From Anderseniella sp. (GTDB lineage Bacteria > Pseudomonadota > Alphaproteobacteria > Rhizobiales > Aestuariivirgaceae), in contig JANQOK010000017.1 in the NCBI GenBank assembly GCA_028289645.1, positions 1 through 64,000 on the forward strand: a stretch of 64,000 bases of DNA. Direction: 5' to 3'. The position numbers and the translations under genes are program-made. Within the stretch, counting starts at the first letter, position 1. Every line of letters starts with the position of its first letter. Positions 28,685-38,973 of the stretch are shown in pieces. The notes beneath the pieces are model-generated. The model had not been told where the DNA came from. It ran no database searches and was given only the letters and a program-made list of their open reading frames with translations.

Positions 28685-31600
28685 ATGACTGATTCACCTT
28701 CCGCCAGCTTCATTCATCTCAGAACCCATTCGGCATATTCGCTGTCGGAAGGAGCGCTGAAGATCAAGACACTGGCCAAGCTTGCGACCGCGCAGGCGAT
28801 GCCGGCGCTGGCAATAACAGATAGTGGTAACCTGTTTGGAGCCCTGGAATTCGCGGAAGCCATGACCGCAGCCGGCATTCAGCCGATTATCGGCTGCACG
28901 CTGCTGGTCGACAGCGAGGACGGCCCCTCCGGTCCGACACATGCCAGGAATTCACTTGACCTGTCGCGCCTGGTCCTGCTGGCCAAGGACGAGGCCGGGT
29001 ACCGCAATCTCCTGAAACTGTCGAGCAGAGCCTACCTGGATGCGCCTGAAGCAGAGCTGCCGCATGTGGGGTTGTCGGCGGTCGAAGAGTTCAGTGACGG
29101 CCTGATCTGCATGACAGGCGGCCCGGGCGGCTTGATCAACAAGCCACTGGTGGAAAACCGGCACGCCGTCGCCAAATCCCGCATCGAGCGGCTGAGGGAG
29201 ACGTTTGGCGACAGGCTTTACGTGGAGCTGCAGCGCCATGGCATGGACGAGGAGCGCGCGGCTGAGCCCGGGCTGGTGGACCTGGCCTATGAGCTTGAAC
29301 TGCCATTGGTTGCCAGCAATCAGCCCTATTTTGCCGAAGCGGATGACTTTGCGGCGCATGATGCGTTGATCTGCATTGCCGAAGGAGAGGTGGTTGCCAA
29401 TGAAAACCGCCGCCAGCTGACACCCGAGCACTACTTCAAGTCGCAGGCCGAAATGGTGACGCTGTTTGCCGACCTCCCGGAAGCAATTGACAACACAGTT
29501 GAGATCGCGCGGCGCTGTTCGTGGTATCCGCGCGCGATTGATCCGATCCTGCCCAAGTTCACTTCAGGTGAAGACAGCCGCGACGAGGCCGAAGAATTGT
29601 GTATCCAGTCCCGAGAAGGCCTGGCCGCACGGCTTGATGCCCTGGGGCTGGCGGACGGTTTCTCGCGCGAGGATTATGAAAAACGGCTTGAATACGAGCT
29701 TGGCGTCATCACCGGTATGGACTTCCCGGGCTACTTCCTGATCGTTGCCGATTTTATCAAGTGGGCGAAATTGCAGGGTATTCCGGTCGGGCCCGGGCGC
29801 GGGTCGGGTGCCGGTTCGGTGGTGGCGTGGGCACTGACCATCACCGACCTTGATCCGTTGCGCTTCAATCTGGTGTTTGAGCGGTTCCTGAATCCGGAAC
29901 GGGTGTCGATGCCGGACTTCGATATCGATTTCTGCCAGGACCGCCGTGATGAAGTGATTGCCTATGTGCAGAACAAGTACGGCGCCGGCCAGGTGGCCCA
30001 GATCATCACTTTTGGAAAGCTGCAGGCCAGGGCGGTGTGCCGAGACGTGGGCCGCGTGCTGCAGATGCCCTACGGCCAGGTCGACCGGTTGTGCAAGCTG
30101 ATACCGAACAACCCGGCCAACCCGGTGACCCTGCAACAGGCGATCGATGTTGAACCGAGGCTCGACGAAGAACGCCGCCAGGATGAAACCACGGCGACAA
30201 TGCTTGAGATCGCGCTCAAGCTGGAAGGGCTGTATCGTCATGCCTCCACCCACGCAGCCGGCGTGGTGATCGGTGACCGGCCGCTGGAAGAGCTGGTGCC
30301 GCTGTACCGTGATCCGCGCTCGCCGATGCCGGTCACCCAGTTCAACATGAAGCTGGTTGAAAAAGCCGGTCTGGTGAAATTCGACTTTCTGGGGCTGAAA
30401 ACGCTTACGGTGCTGGAAAAGGGCGTCGGCCTGCTGGCCCAACGTGGCATCGAAGTGGACTTCGCCGCATTGCCGCTGGATGACACCGCGACATATGACA
30501 TGTTGAAACGGGCTGAAACCGTTGGCGTGTTCCAGCTGGAAAGCTCCGGCATGCGCGACCTGATCCGCAAGGCCGAACCGGGCAACATCGAGGACATCAT
30601 CGCTCTGGTGGCGTTGTATCGCCCGGGGCCCATGGAGAACATTCCGAAATACATCGCCTCGAAGAAGGGCGAGGAAGCTCCTGAATTCCTTCATGAAAAG
30701 CTGACACACGTGGTTGAGGACACGTACGGCATCATCATCTATCAGGAGCAGGTGCTGCAGATTGCCCAGGTTCTGGCTGGGTATTCCCTCGGTGAGGCCG
30801 ACCTGCTGCGGCGTGCCATGGGCAAGAAGATCCAGGCCGAGATGGACGCGCAAAAGGCGCGGTTTGTGTCAGGCTCGGTTGAAAACGGGGTTGACCAGGG
30901 CCAGGCGGAACAGATTTTCGAACTGGTCAACAAGTTCGCCGGTTATGGTTTCAACAAGGCCCATTCTGCCGCTTACGGGGTCGTTGCCTACCAGACGGCC
31001 TGGCTCAAGGCCAATCACCCGGTTGAGTTCCTGGCCGCATCGATGTCGCTGGACCGAGGCAACACGGACAAGCTCCTGGTGTTCAAGCGCGAAGCCGACC
31101 GGATGAAGGTGGTCGTCAATCCGCCGAGCATCAACAAGTCAGGCGTCGACTTCACGGTTGAGGATGGAGCCATCCAGTACGCACTGGCGGCGCTGAAGAA
31201 TGTGGGTGAGCAGGCGGTAGAGCACATAATCGCGGTGCGTGAAGAGGGTGGTCCGTTCAAATCCCTGGGTGACTTTGCCAGGCGGATCGATCCACGCATG
31301 ATGAACAAGCGGGCGCTGGAATCGATTTCCAGGTCTGGCGGCTTTGACGAACTCAACCCGAACCGGGCGCAGGTGGTCAAAGGCGTCGAGGCAATCCTGG
31401 CGATGGCAAACCGGACCTCGGCCGAAGCCGAGATCGGCCAGGACGATTTCTTTGGAGGCGGTGGCGATCACGGCGCCGAAGAACTGCCGCTGCAGGCGGT
31501 CGAACCATGGTTGCCGATGGACCAGCTTGCTGAGGAGTTCGAGGCGGTCGGGTTCTACCTGTCGGGTCATCCGCTGGATGAATATCTCGCCATCCTGCCG

Positions 31601-32131
31601 AAGCTGGGCGCGGACAGCTGGGAAGGGTTTCGCGCCAAGGCGCTGAAAGGGGCCTCGGCTGCACGGCTCACAGGCACGGTAACCTACAAGCAGGAGCGTC
31701 GTGCGAAGTCCGGCAACAAATTTGCCTTCATTGGGTTCTCCGATCCGACCGGGCAATACGAATGCGTATGCTTTTCTGAAACGCTGAACGCGTGCCGTGA
31801 CCTGCTGGAGGCGGGAAAGCCGCTGATGGTGCGGGTTGAGGCGGATGTCGAAGGTGAAGACGTCAAGCTCAGGCTGCAGGGCGTGGACCTGCTGGATGAA
31901 CGGGCCGACAGGGTCGAGCAGGGGCTGGAGATCTTCCTGGATGACACCAGGCCGCTGGCACTGGTCCAGTCCCGGCTAACCAATGGCGGCAATTCATCGG
32001 TGATTTTGAACCTGCGCCTGCCGGATGAGCTGGAAGTGCGCTTCCGGCTGGGCGAGAAGTTTACCGTGAACCCGAAGATCAAGGCGGCCATCAAGGCCGT
32101 GCCTGGCGTTGTGGACGTGCAGGATTTGTGA
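28685..32131 (+). CDS. dnaE: DNA polymerase III alpha subunit
   Basis: 1148-residue replicative polymerase. Domains in order: PHP (FIHLRTHSAYSL to CTLLVD, ~8-80), palm and fingers with catalytic acids in PDFDIDFCQDRRDEVI and the later RPGPMENIPKYI, YGIIIYQEQVLQIAQVLAGYSLGEADLLRRAMGKK, then helix-hairpin-helix (~870-930), OB fold (ARLTGTVTYKQERR, ~980-1060) and tau-binding tail. Length is typical for DnaE1. It starts at 28685 after a short spacer downstream of the deacetylase-like gene. Confidence 0.97.
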   Translation: MTDSPSASFIHLRTHSAYSLSEGALKIKTLAKLATAQAMPALAITDSGNLFGALEFAEAMTAAGIQPIIGCTLLVDSEDGPSGPTHARNSLDLSRLVLLAKDEAGYRNLLKLSSRAYLDAPEAELPHVGLSAVEEFSDGLICMTGGPGGLINKPLVENRHAVAKSRIERLRETFGDRLYVELQRHGMDEERAAEPGLVDLAYELELPLVASNQPYFAEADDFAAHDALICIAEGEVVANENRRQLTPEHYFKSQAEMVTLFADLPEAIDNTVEIARRCSWYPRAIDPILPKFTSGEDSRDEAEELCIQSREGLAARLDALGLADGFSREDYEKRLEYELGVITGMDFPGYFLIVADFIKWAKLQGIPVGPGRGSGAGSVVAWALTITDLDPLRFNLVFERFLNPERVSMPDFDIDFCQDRRDEVIAYVQNKYGAGQVAQIITFGKLQARAVCRDVGRVLQMPYGQVDRLCKLIPNNPANPVTLQQAIDVEPRLDEERRQDETTATMLEIALKLEGLYRHASTHAAGVVIGDRPLEELVPLYRDPRSPMPVTQFNMKLVEKAGLVKFDFLGLKTLTVLEKGVGLLAQRGIEVDFAALPLDDTATYDMLKRAETVGVFQLESSGMRDLIRKAEPGNIEDIIALVALYRPGPMENIPKYIASKKGEEAPEFLHEKLTHVVEDTYGIIIYQEQVLQIAQVLAGYSLGEADLLRRAMGKKIQAEMDAQKARFVSGSVENGVDQGQAEQIFELVNKFAGYGFNKAHSAAYGVVAYQTAWLKANHPVEFLAASMSLDRGNTDKLLVFKREADRMKVVVNPPSINKSGVDFTVEDGAIQYALAALKNVGEQAVEHIIAVREEGGPFKSLGDFARRIDPRMMNKRALESISRSGGFDELNPNRAQVVKGVEAILAMANRTSAEAEIGQDDFFGGGGDHGAEELPLQAVEPWLPMDQLAEEFEAVGFYLSGHPLDEYLAILPKLGADSWEGFRAKALKGASAARLTGTVTYKQERRAKSGNKFAFIGFSDPTGQYECVCFSETLNACRDLLEAGKPLMVRVEADVEGEDVKLRLQGVDLLDERADRVEQGLEIFLDDTRPLALVQSRLTNGGNSSVILNLRLPDELEVRFRLGEKFTVNPKIKAAIKAVPGVVDVQDL

Positions 32132-32156
32132 CGGCCGGAACTGGAGCGTCTGACAC

Positions 32157-34865
32157 ATGGAAGAGCTGTTCTGGATCGCGCTTGTTGTCATAGGCATTTT
32201 TGCGCTGCCGATCATTCTGGCGGTCGTCGCCATGAACAAGGCCGAAAGAGTGTCGCGCGAACTGTTCAAGTTGCGCAACGAGATAGACATTCTGCGCATG
32301 TCGGCGGCTCAGCCTGCGGCGCCCGAGGCGGCGCCGGAGGTTGTCGAGCCTCCTGCCGCCGGTGAACCGGAAGCCGACCCGGCGCCTGCAGAGGACTTCG
32401 CCGCCGCAACCACAAAGGCGGCGGGCAATGCGAATGAGATCGCTCACGAGGGGGATCAACCGGCTGCAAAGGCCGCGCGGTCCACTCTTGAGGAAAATCT
32501 CGCGGGCACCTGGTTCATCTGGATCGGGGCCGTAGCCATTGGCCTGGCCGGCCTGTTCCTGGTGAAGTACATGTCGGACGCCGGACTGCTTGGTCCCGGA
32601 ACCCGCGTTGTTCTCGGGCTCGTGTGCGGTATCGCACTTGCCGCCGCCGGTGAATGGCTGAGGCGCAAGCCGTCGCAGCAGCGATTCGCGGCGTTGAAGC
32701 CCGATTATGTTCCCCAGGCACTGACCGCTGGCGGACTGGCGAGCGTGTTTGCCAGCATATATGCCGCCAATGCCCTTTACGGTTTCATTGGGCCAACCCT
32801 GACATTTGTCGGGCTGGCCGGCACTGCCCTGGCTGCCTTTGCCCTGTCAGTGGTGCAGGGGCCGCTGGTTGCGATTGTCGGCCTGCTGGGAGGTTTTGTC
32901 CTGCCGGTTCTGATCGGCAGCGCGGATCCGTTTGCGCCGGGCCTGTTTGCCTATCTCGGTCTGTTGTTTGCAGCCGTGTGCGCCGTCATGCGATGGCGCT
33001 CTGCGCTGTGGCTGGCGGTGTCTGCAACCGTGCTGGCGAGCTCATGGGTTGTGTTGTGGGCCAATGCCTTTTTCGCGGCTGGCGATGGACTGACGCTCGG
33101 CCTGTTCTCAGCTCTCATCGGCACCGGTTTTGCATTTGCAGGTGCCGCGGTATCGCGCGATGATCAGCCTGCTTTGTGGCACTCTCCCTTGTGGCCGAAA
33201 CAGCCGTTGCAGGCCGCATCCGCCATTGCCGGCGTGGCGGCCTTGTTGCTGTTGCTGGTCGTGCTGGTGCGCGACGGTTACGGCAACGGCGCGCTGATCG
33301 GGTTGGGCCTGTTCGCGGCAGCGGCCTGCCTGGCCGCCATGCGGGCGCAGCGGTTCGACTTTCTTGTGCTGATTGCCGGTCTGGCAGTGCTGCTGGGGTT
33401 TGCCGGATGGGGCGGCCGGTTGCATGTGGAAGGCTGGATCGATGGTTGGCTGGTGCCAGGCCAGAACGCCTGGGGGCCGGAGCCGGCAGCAGAGGCCGGC
33501 GCCTACCTGAAGTACAGCGGTTTATTCGGCGGAGCTGCGCTGGCAGCCGGATATGTGTTGTTGTGGCGGTCGGTGCGGCCATGGGTATGGGCTACGTTCG
33601 GGTCACTGGTTCCCATCGGCCTGATGATTGCAGCATATGCGACCTTGCGCTCGCTGGAACCCAGCCAGAAATGGGCCTTTGCCGCCCTGGCGCTTGCGGC
33701 AGTGTTTGTGTTCCTGGGTTCGCGGTTGCGTGGTGTGGCAGCCGACAAAGAACCGCGTCTGGCGCTCGGCATCTATGCCATGGCGGCATGCGCCAGTATT
33801 GCCATGGCTCTGAGCTTCGTGCTGCGTGATGCATGGCTCTCGGCTTCCCTGGCGGCCCTGCTGGCCGCGACCGGCTACATCTCCAGATCGCTGAACCTGC
33901 CGCAGTTGCGCTGGCCCGCTATGCTTATTGCGCTGGCGGTGCTGGCTCGCCTCGGGCTCAACCTGCACGTGCTGGATTATGCCGACAATCACTGGCTGGG
34001 CCGGTACTGGGTGATCTACGGCTACGGCCTGCCGCTGGTCATGTTTCATCTGGCGTGGGGGCAGTTTGGCCGCAATGAAACCCGCGACCTGTTGTCGAAA
34101 GTGCTTGAAGGCGGCCGCATCGCGCTCGTGACCATGTTCGTGTCTGCGCTGATCCGGGTAGTGGTCGCAGGCTCGCTGGGCTCTGAACGCCTCGGCCTGC
34201 TGGAAGCCGGCCTGCACATCACTAGCTGGCTGGTCAGTGCGGCAGCGTGCTGGTGGCGCTGGTCCAAACATGGTGGCTTTATCGACCTGTGGGCCGGCCG
34301 GATTCTCACCGTACTGGCGTGCGGTTTTCTCATCGTCGGGCCGCTGCTTGGCCTGAACCCGTTGTTTGACCGGCAGATAGTCGGCAACTGGCCGCTCGCC
34401 AACGCGCTGACGCCTGCCTACTTGCTGCCGGGCCTGTTGCTGGCCTTCATCGGCTACGTGCTTCGACATCATTCGACGCAGAAACTGTGGCGCGCACTGT
34501 GGCCGCCGGCAAGCCTTGGTCTTGTCCTTGTGTGGCTGTCCATGGAGATACGCCGCTTCTTCCATGCGCCGGATGATCTTGACGCAACTCTGATGTCCAC
34601 TGCGGAGAATTACAGCTATTCCGCCGTGTGGCTCCTGTTCGCCCTGGCGTTGCTGGCTGGCGGCATTGCGGCACGTGTGGCGCAGCTGCGCTATGCGTCG
34701 CTGGCCGTGCTGGTGCTGGTGGTCCTGAAAGTGTTCCTCATTGACCTGTCAGATCTTGAAGGGCTGTTGCGGGTCGCTTCATTCCTGGGATTGGGGCTGT
34801 GCCTGGTTGGCATCGGCTTCATCTATCAGCGCTTCGTGCACCGGCCTCAGGAGGAGGCGGCCTGA
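32157..34865 (+). CDS. DUF2339 large polytopic membrane protein
   Basis: 902 residues. Starts with one N-terminal helix (LFWIALVVIGIFALPIILAVVAMN), a coiled/acidic Ala-Pro-Glu-rich region (~45-105), the conserved TLEENLAGTWFIWIGAVAIGLAGLFLVKY segment of DUF2339, and then more than twenty hydrophobic helices with short loops to the end. The family is widespread in envelope contexts but has no established function. No ribosome-binding site stands out. It ends 6 bp before the convergent small membrane gene. Confidence 0.85.
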   Translation: MEELFWIALVVIGIFALPIILAVVAMNKAERVSRELFKLRNEIDILRMSAAQPAAPEAAPEVVEPPAAGEPEADPAPAEDFAAATTKAAGNANEIAHEGDQPAAKAARSTLEENLAGTWFIWIGAVAIGLAGLFLVKYMSDAGLLGPGTRVVLGLVCGIALAAAGEWLRRKPSQQRFAALKPDYVPQALTAGGLASVFASIYAANALYGFIGPTLTFVGLAGTALAAFALSVVQGPLVAIVGLLGGFVLPVLIGSADPFAPGLFAYLGLLFAAVCAVMRWRSALWLAVSATVLASSWVVLWANAFFAAGDGLTLGLFSALIGTGFAFAGAAVSRDDQPALWHSPLWPKQPLQAASAIAGVAALLLLLVVLVRDGYGNGALIGLGLFAAAACLAAMRAQRFDFLVLIAGLAVLLGFAGWGGRLHVEGWIDGWLVPGQNAWGPEPAAEAGAYLKYSGLFGGAALAAGYVLLWRSVRPWVWATFGSLVPIGLMIAAYATLRSLEPSQKWAFAALALAAVFVFLGSRLRGVAADKEPRLALGIYAMAACASIAMALSFVLRDAWLSASLAALLAATGYISRSLNLPQLRWPAMLIALAVLARLGLNLHVLDYADNHWLGRYWVIYGYGLPLVMFHLAWGQFGRNETRDLLSKVLEGGRIALVTMFVSALIRVVVAGSLGSERLGLLEAGLHITSWLVSAAACWWRWSKHGGFIDLWAGRILTVLACGFLIVGPLLGLNPLFDRQIVGNWPLANALTPAYLLPGLLLAFIGYVLRHHSTQKLWRALWPPASLGLVLVWLSMEIRRFFHAPDDLDATLMSTAENYSYSAVWLLFALALLAGGIAARVAQLRYASLAVLVLVVLKVFLIDLSDLEGLLRVASFLGLGLCLVGIGFIYQRFVHRPQEEAA

Positions 34866-34871
34866 ACCTGG

Positions 34872-35036
34872 CTATTTGAAACCTGCGGTCAGCAGAATGA
34901 ACAAAAACATCACGGCGACGCCGGCCACGGCCAGTTTCCAGGCGTCCTGGCGGCGCTTGAGACCGGGCAGGCCGAGCGGCTTGATAAACTGGATCAGGGC
35001 CAGTGCAGCCATGAAGAGTGCGATGAGCTTTGTCAT
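34872..35036 (-). CDS. Small conserved-looking membrane protein, 54 aa
   Basis: The track ORF is 110 aa, but the MTKLIALFM start at 35036 gives a compact two-span protein: LIALFMAALALIQFIKPLGLPGL, a short polar loop (KRRQDAWK) and LAVAGVAVMFLFILLTAGF. Composition, a positive loop and position between DUF2339 and rpsB suggest a real gene. A CTATAA box lies about 12 bp upstream of the ATG, which would give a very short leader. Function unknown. Confidence 0.6.
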   Translation of the reverse strand: MTKLIALFMAALALIQFIKPLGLPGLKRRQDAWKLAVAGVAVMFLFILLTAGFK

Positions 35037-35074
35037 GGCCTGCACCTTATAGGCGCACCTGATGTTCGCAAGGG

Positions 35075-35103
35075 CTTGCATCGCACGCCGATGCACCCTA
35101 TAA
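35075..35103 (+). promoter_or_regulatory. Candidate rpsB promoter
   Basis: CTTGCA, a 17-bp spacer and CTATAA fit the alphaproteobacterial CTTGAC-N17-CTATAT consensus in nine of twelve positions. A start near 35110 would leave a ~155-nt leader before rpsB, long enough for feedback control by S2 as known in other bacteria, although no specific S2-binding structure was identified. Confidence 0.5.
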
Positions 35104-35266
35104 GCCGCCCGTTCGCATGCGGGATGGTCCTGCAGCGAGTAATTCACACGTGTCAGAGCGGTCTGCCTCATGCGGGATGTCCCGCCACATAGAGGCAGCA
35201 CCATCCGGTGCCGGTCATGCGGTCACTTTCTGTCACGGAGGAACAACCGGAAAAGGAACATGGCAC

Positions 35267-36331
35267 ATGGCTTTGCCTGAATACTCTATGCGTCAGCTGC
35301 TTGAAGCTGGCGTCCACTTCGGACACCAAACGCACCGCTGGAACCCCAAGATGGGGTCTTACATCTATGGCGCGCGCAACGGCATTCACGTGATGGATCT
35401 GTCACAGACCGTGCCGCTTCTGCACCAGGCCCTGCTGGCTGTGCGCGACACGGTAGCAGGCGGTGGCCGGCTGCTGTTTGTCGGCACCAAGCGCCAGGCG
35501 CAGGAACAGATCGCCGATGCGGCGCGGCGCTCAGCGCAGTACTTCATCAATTCCCGCTGGCTCGGCGGCACGATGACCAACTGGAAGACCATTTCCAACT
35601 CGATCAAGCGCCTGCGCGAACTGGAGGAATTGTTTGACGGCGGCGCGCAAGGGTTTACCAAGCGCGAGCAGCTGACGCTGACCCGCGAGCGTGACAAGCT
35701 GGAACTGGCTCTCGGCGGTATCAAGGACATGGGCGGTGTGCCGAACATCCTGTTTGTGATCGACACCAACAAGGAGGCCATCGCCATCAAGGAAGCCAAC
35801 CGTCTCGGTATTCCGGTGATTGCGGTGCTGGATTCCAACAGTGATCCTGCCGGCATCGATTTCCCGATCCCCGGCAACGATGACGCCGGCCGTGCCATCG
35901 CCCTGTACTGTGACCTGGTGGCGCGTGCAGCCATTGACGGTATCTCGGAAAGTGCAGCCGGTGCCGGTATCGATCTCGGTGCTGCCGAAGAACCTGCCGT
36001 TGAAGCGGCTGTGGCCGAACCGGCACCTGCCGCCGAAGCTGCGCCCGCTGAACCTGCACCGGCGGCCGAACCCGCACCTGCTGAAGCGGCTCCTGCTGAT
36101 GCGGAGCCGGTTGCCGCTGCCGCTGCGGAAGTGGCCGACGACCTGTCACGCATTTCCGGCGTCGGTCCGGTTCTCAGCGGCAAACTGTCTGACCTGGGTT
36201 ACACAACCTTGACGCAGATAGCCAACCTGACCCCTGAACAGGCGGCTGAGATTGATGAGAAGCTCAATTTCAAGGGTCGGATCGATCGTGAAGACTGGAT
36301 CGGCCAGGCCAAAGCGCTGCTGGCCGGCTGA
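35267..36331 (+). CDS. rpsB: 30S ribosomal protein S2 with C-terminal HhH extension
   Basis: 354 residues from ATG 35267; the 50-codon upstream extension in the track is rejected. Residues 1-~235 are S2 ([69 protein letters not shown]). An Ala/Pro/Glu repeat linker (~245-288) leads to a helix-hairpin-helix-like module (~292-354: [23 protein letters not shown]... [20 protein letters not shown]). Ordinary S2 is ~240-260 residues. The module closely resembles the C-terminal domain of the membrane protein at 2.3 kb. The operon order rpsB-tsf-pyrH-frr is standard. Confidence 0.95.
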   Translation: MALPEYSMRQLLEAGVHFGHQTHRWNPKMGSYIYGARNGIHVMDLSQTVPLLHQALLAVRDTVAGGGRLLFVGTKRQAQEQIADAARRSAQYFINSRWLGGTMTNWKTISNSIKRLRELEELFDGGAQGFTKREQLTLTRERDKLELALGGIKDMGGVPNILFVIDTNKEAIAIKEANRLGIPVIAVLDSNSDPAGIDFPIPGNDDAGRAIALYCDLVARAAIDGISESAAGAGIDLGAAEEPAVEAAVAEPAPAAEAAPAEPAPAAEPAPAEAAPADAEPVAAAAAEVADDLSRISGVGPVLSGKLSDLGYTTLTQIANLTPEQAAEIDEKLNFKGRIDREDWIGQAKALLAG

Positions 36332-36429
36332 CAATGCATTGAGCGGCGGCCGCATGTTGTGATGTGGCCGTCACAATCGCTGTTTTTGGCTTCATATGGA
36401 GCTGTAACGAATTATTGAAAGGTATTGTC

Positions 36430-37359
36430 ATGGCACAGATTACTGCTGCGATGGTGAAAGAACTGCGCGAAGCGACCGGCGCAGGCATGATGGATTGCAA
36501 GAATGCACTGACCGAATCTGACGGTGACATGGAAGCGGCCATTGACTGGCTGCGCGCCAAGGGGCTGTCCAAGGCAGCCAAGAAGGCGTCGCGGGTTGCG
36601 GCGGAAGGCCTGGTCGGTGTCAGCGTTGACGGCACTGTCGGTGCGGCTGTCGAGGTCAATTCCGAGACCGATTTCGTTGCTCGCAATCCGGAATTCCAGA
36701 GCATGGTCACCGCCATCTCGTCCCTGGCACCTGCGGCAGGAGGCGATGTCGACAAGCTGAACGGCGCAGAATTTCCAGGTGCCGGAAAATCCGTTGCCGA
36801 CAAGGTCACCGAACTGGTCGGCACGATTGGCGAAAACATGACGCTGCGCCGTACTGCTTCAGTGAGCGTCGGCAAAGGGGTCGTCGCATCCTACGTCCAC
36901 AACCAGGTGGCTCCCGGCGTCGGCAAGATCGGCGTGCTGGTGGCCATTGAAACCGATGCCGACAAGGCTGCTGCAGAGGCGTTCGGCAAACAGGTCGCCA
37001 TGCACGTGGCCGCGGCCGCACCGCTGGCGCTGACGCCCGAGGAAATCAGCTCGGACATCGTCGAGCGTGAACGTGCGGTGTTCACCGAGCAGGCCCGCGA
37101 AAGCGGCAAGCCGGACAATATCGTCGAGAAGATGGTCGAAGGCAGGATCCGCAAGTTCTACGAAGAGTCAGTGTTGCTGAGCCAGGCCTTCGTGATCAAT
37201 CCCGACCTGTCCGTCGCCAAAGCGGCCGAAGAGGCCGGCAAGGACGCAGGCGCTGACATGAAGATTGCCGGGTTCGTGCGCCTGCAGCTTGGTGAAGGCA
37301 TTGAAAAGGAAGCCGACGACTTCGCGGCGGAAGTTGCCAAGGCGGCCGGCGGCGCCTGA
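36430..37359 (+). CDS. tsf: Translation elongation factor Ts
   Basis: 309 residues from [29 protein letters not shown], the standard EF-Ts start; 22 upstream track residues are rejected. Guanine-nucleotide exchange factor for EF-Tu. The N-terminal UBA-like domain is followed by [13 protein letters not shown], the EF-Tu contact motif, and the dimerisation core. Length is normal. About 100 bp follow rpsB; an intrinsic terminator lies downstream. Confidence 0.97.
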   Translation: MAQITAAMVKELREATGAGMMDCKNALTESDGDMEAAIDWLRAKGLSKAAKKASRVAAEGLVGVSVDGTVGAAVEVNSETDFVARNPEFQSMVTAISSLAPAAGGDVDKLNGAEFPGAGKSVADKVTELVGTIGENMTLRRTASVSVGKGVVASYVHNQVAPGVGKIGVLVAIETDADKAAAEAFGKQVAMHVAAAAPLALTPEEISSDIVERERAVFTEQARESGKPDNIVEKMVEGRIRKFYEESVLLSQAFVINPDLSVAKAAEEAGKDAGADMKIAGFVRLQLGEGIEKEADDFAAEVAKAAGGA

Positions 37360-37410
37360 TGTGCATTCAGATCGTGCTATGGCGCGAATCGGCAATTTAA
37401 AAGAAAACAG

Positions 37411-37439
37411 ACGGAGCTTGCGCAAGCAGGCTCCGTTTT
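37411..37439 (+). terminator. Intrinsic terminator between tsf and pyrH
   Basis: ACGGAGCTTGC and GCAGGCTCCGT pair with one G-T/mismatch position around a short GCAA loop, followed by TTTTG. It is only ~18 bp before the pyrH start, so it probably separates rpsB-tsf from pyrH-frr or acts as a partial attenuator. Confidence 0.75.
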
Positions 37440-37457
37440 GCTTGAGGAGGCTGCTCA

Positions 37458-38183
37458 ATGGGTACTGACCCAAGACCTGCATTATCAAGAGTCCTGCTCA
37501 AAGTGTCGGGCGAGGCGTTAATGGGCGCCAAGGAGTTCGGTATTGACCTCGACATGGCGGGCCGTGTCGCTGACGAGGTAGTGCAGGCGGTCAAGAATGG
37601 CGTCCAGGTGGCGCTGGTGATCGGCGGAGGCAACATTTTCCGCGGGGTAGCCGGAGCGGCGTCGGGTATGGATCGCGCCAACGCGGACCAGATGGGCATG
37701 CTGGCCACGGTGATGAATGCCCTGGCGATGCAAGATGTGCTGATTTCGAAGGGCGTCGATGCCCGGGCCATGTCAGCCATTCACATGCCGACGGTGTGTG
37801 AAAGCTTCACAAGAGCCAGGGCGCTGTCGCACCTCAACAAGGGCAAGGTGGTGTTGTGCGCGGCTGGCACCGGCAACCCGTTTTTCACCACCGACACCGC
37901 GGCGGCCCTGCGGGCAGCCGAACTCAAATGTGATGCGTTTTTCAAGGGAACAAGCGTCGATGGCATCTATTCGGCCGATCCCAAGACCGACAAAAACGCC
38001 GAGCGATTTGAAACTTTGAGCTATGATGAGATGCTGGCCCGCAATCTGCGCGTGATGGATGGTGCCGCCATAGCCCTTGCGCGTGACAATGCAATTCCGG
38101 TATTCGTGTTCTCCATTCGCCAGAGTGGAGAGTTCAACAAGGTGTTGAATGGTGACGGCACCTACACCGAGGTGACAGTTTGA
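37458..38183 (+). CDS. pyrH: UMP kinase
   Basis: 241 residues. Phosphorylates UMP to UDP; hexameric amino-acid-kinase fold. Signatures: [62 protein letters not shown] and [23 protein letters not shown] lies ahead of the ATG. It is regulated allosterically by UTP and GTP in bacteria. frr follows after ~60 bp. Confidence 0.97.
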   Translation: MGTDPRPALSRVLLKVSGEALMGAKEFGIDLDMAGRVADEVVQAVKNGVQVALVIGGGNIFRGVAGAASGMDRANADQMGMLATVMNALAMQDVLISKGVDARAMSAIHMPTVCESFTRARALSHLNKGKVVLCAAGTGNPFFTTDTAAALRAAELKCDAFFKGTSVDGIYSADPKTDKNAERFETLSYDEMLARNLRVMDGAAIALARDNAIPVFVFSIRQSGEFNKVLNGDGTYTEVTV

Positions 38184-38246
38184 ACCGCGTGTTTTGCCTG
38201 ATCGAAACACCAGGGTTTGCCAATTCGATTGTAAAGAGATTGAACC

Positions 38247-38807
38247 ATGAGCGCCACGATTGACTTGAAAGACCTGCGCCGTCGCATGGACGGTGCCGTT
38301 GAAGCCATGAAGACCGAGTTTTCGGGTCTGCGGACCGGCAGAGCGTCTGCGGCGTTGCTGGAGCCGGTGATGGTGGACGCATATGGCTCGGCCATGCCGT
38401 TGAACCAGGTCGGAACGGTGTCCGTGCCTGAACCGCGCATGTTGTCGGTCCAGGTATGGGACGAGACCCTGGCGCCTGCCGTGGACAAGGCAATCCGCAA
38501 TTCCGGCCTTGGCCTTAATCCAATGGCCGAGGGTGCCGTAATTCGCATACCGGTGCCTGAACTTACCGAGGACCGCAGGCGTGAGCTGACCAAGGTTGCT
38601 CATTCATACGCTGAAAAAGCCCGTGTTGCGGTGCGCAATGTCCGTCGTGACGGCATGGACACGTTGAAACAAATGGAAAAGGACGGTGACATTTCGGAAG
38701 ACGAACACCGTCAGCAGTCCGATCAGGTCCAGTCCCTGACGGATGAGGTCATCAAGACAGTTGATGAGTTGCTGAATCACAAAGACGCTGAGATCATGCA
38801 GGTCTAA
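38247..38807 (+). CDS. frr: Ribosome recycling factor
   Basis: 186 residues. Splits post-termination ribosomes with EF-G. Recognised from [98 protein letters not shown] and the C-terminal helix. Length is the family norm (185-187). Confidence 0.97.
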   Translation: MSATIDLKDLRRRMDGAVEAMKTEFSGLRTGRASAALLEPVMVDAYGSAMPLNQVGTVSVPEPRMLSVQVWDETLAPAVDKAIRNSGLGLNPMAEGAVIRIPVPELTEDRRRELTKVAHSYAEKARVAVRNVRRDGMDTLKQMEKDGDISEDEHRQQSDQVQSLTDEVIKTVDELLNHKDAEIMQV

Positions 38808-38973
38808 GGTGTCGCAATGCGAGTTCCGCGCTTGCTTGAAGCCGGCACGGTGGGAAAGATTTTGAGTGGCACGGCTTCATGAAACGATGAAGTTGGTCTA
38901 ACACTTTGAAAGCGATCAGGATCATGGAGTTTATTGATCCGGACAAAACCATCCTGATCCAGGGGCAGATTGA

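Noticed and set aside
29564-30853. 429-aa minus-strand ORF
   Set aside because: Lies antisense inside dnaE, and its translation is His/Gln/Arg-rich shadow sequence.
33603-34565. 320-aa minus-strand ORF
   Set aside because: Antisense shadow of the DUF2339 gene with no family features.
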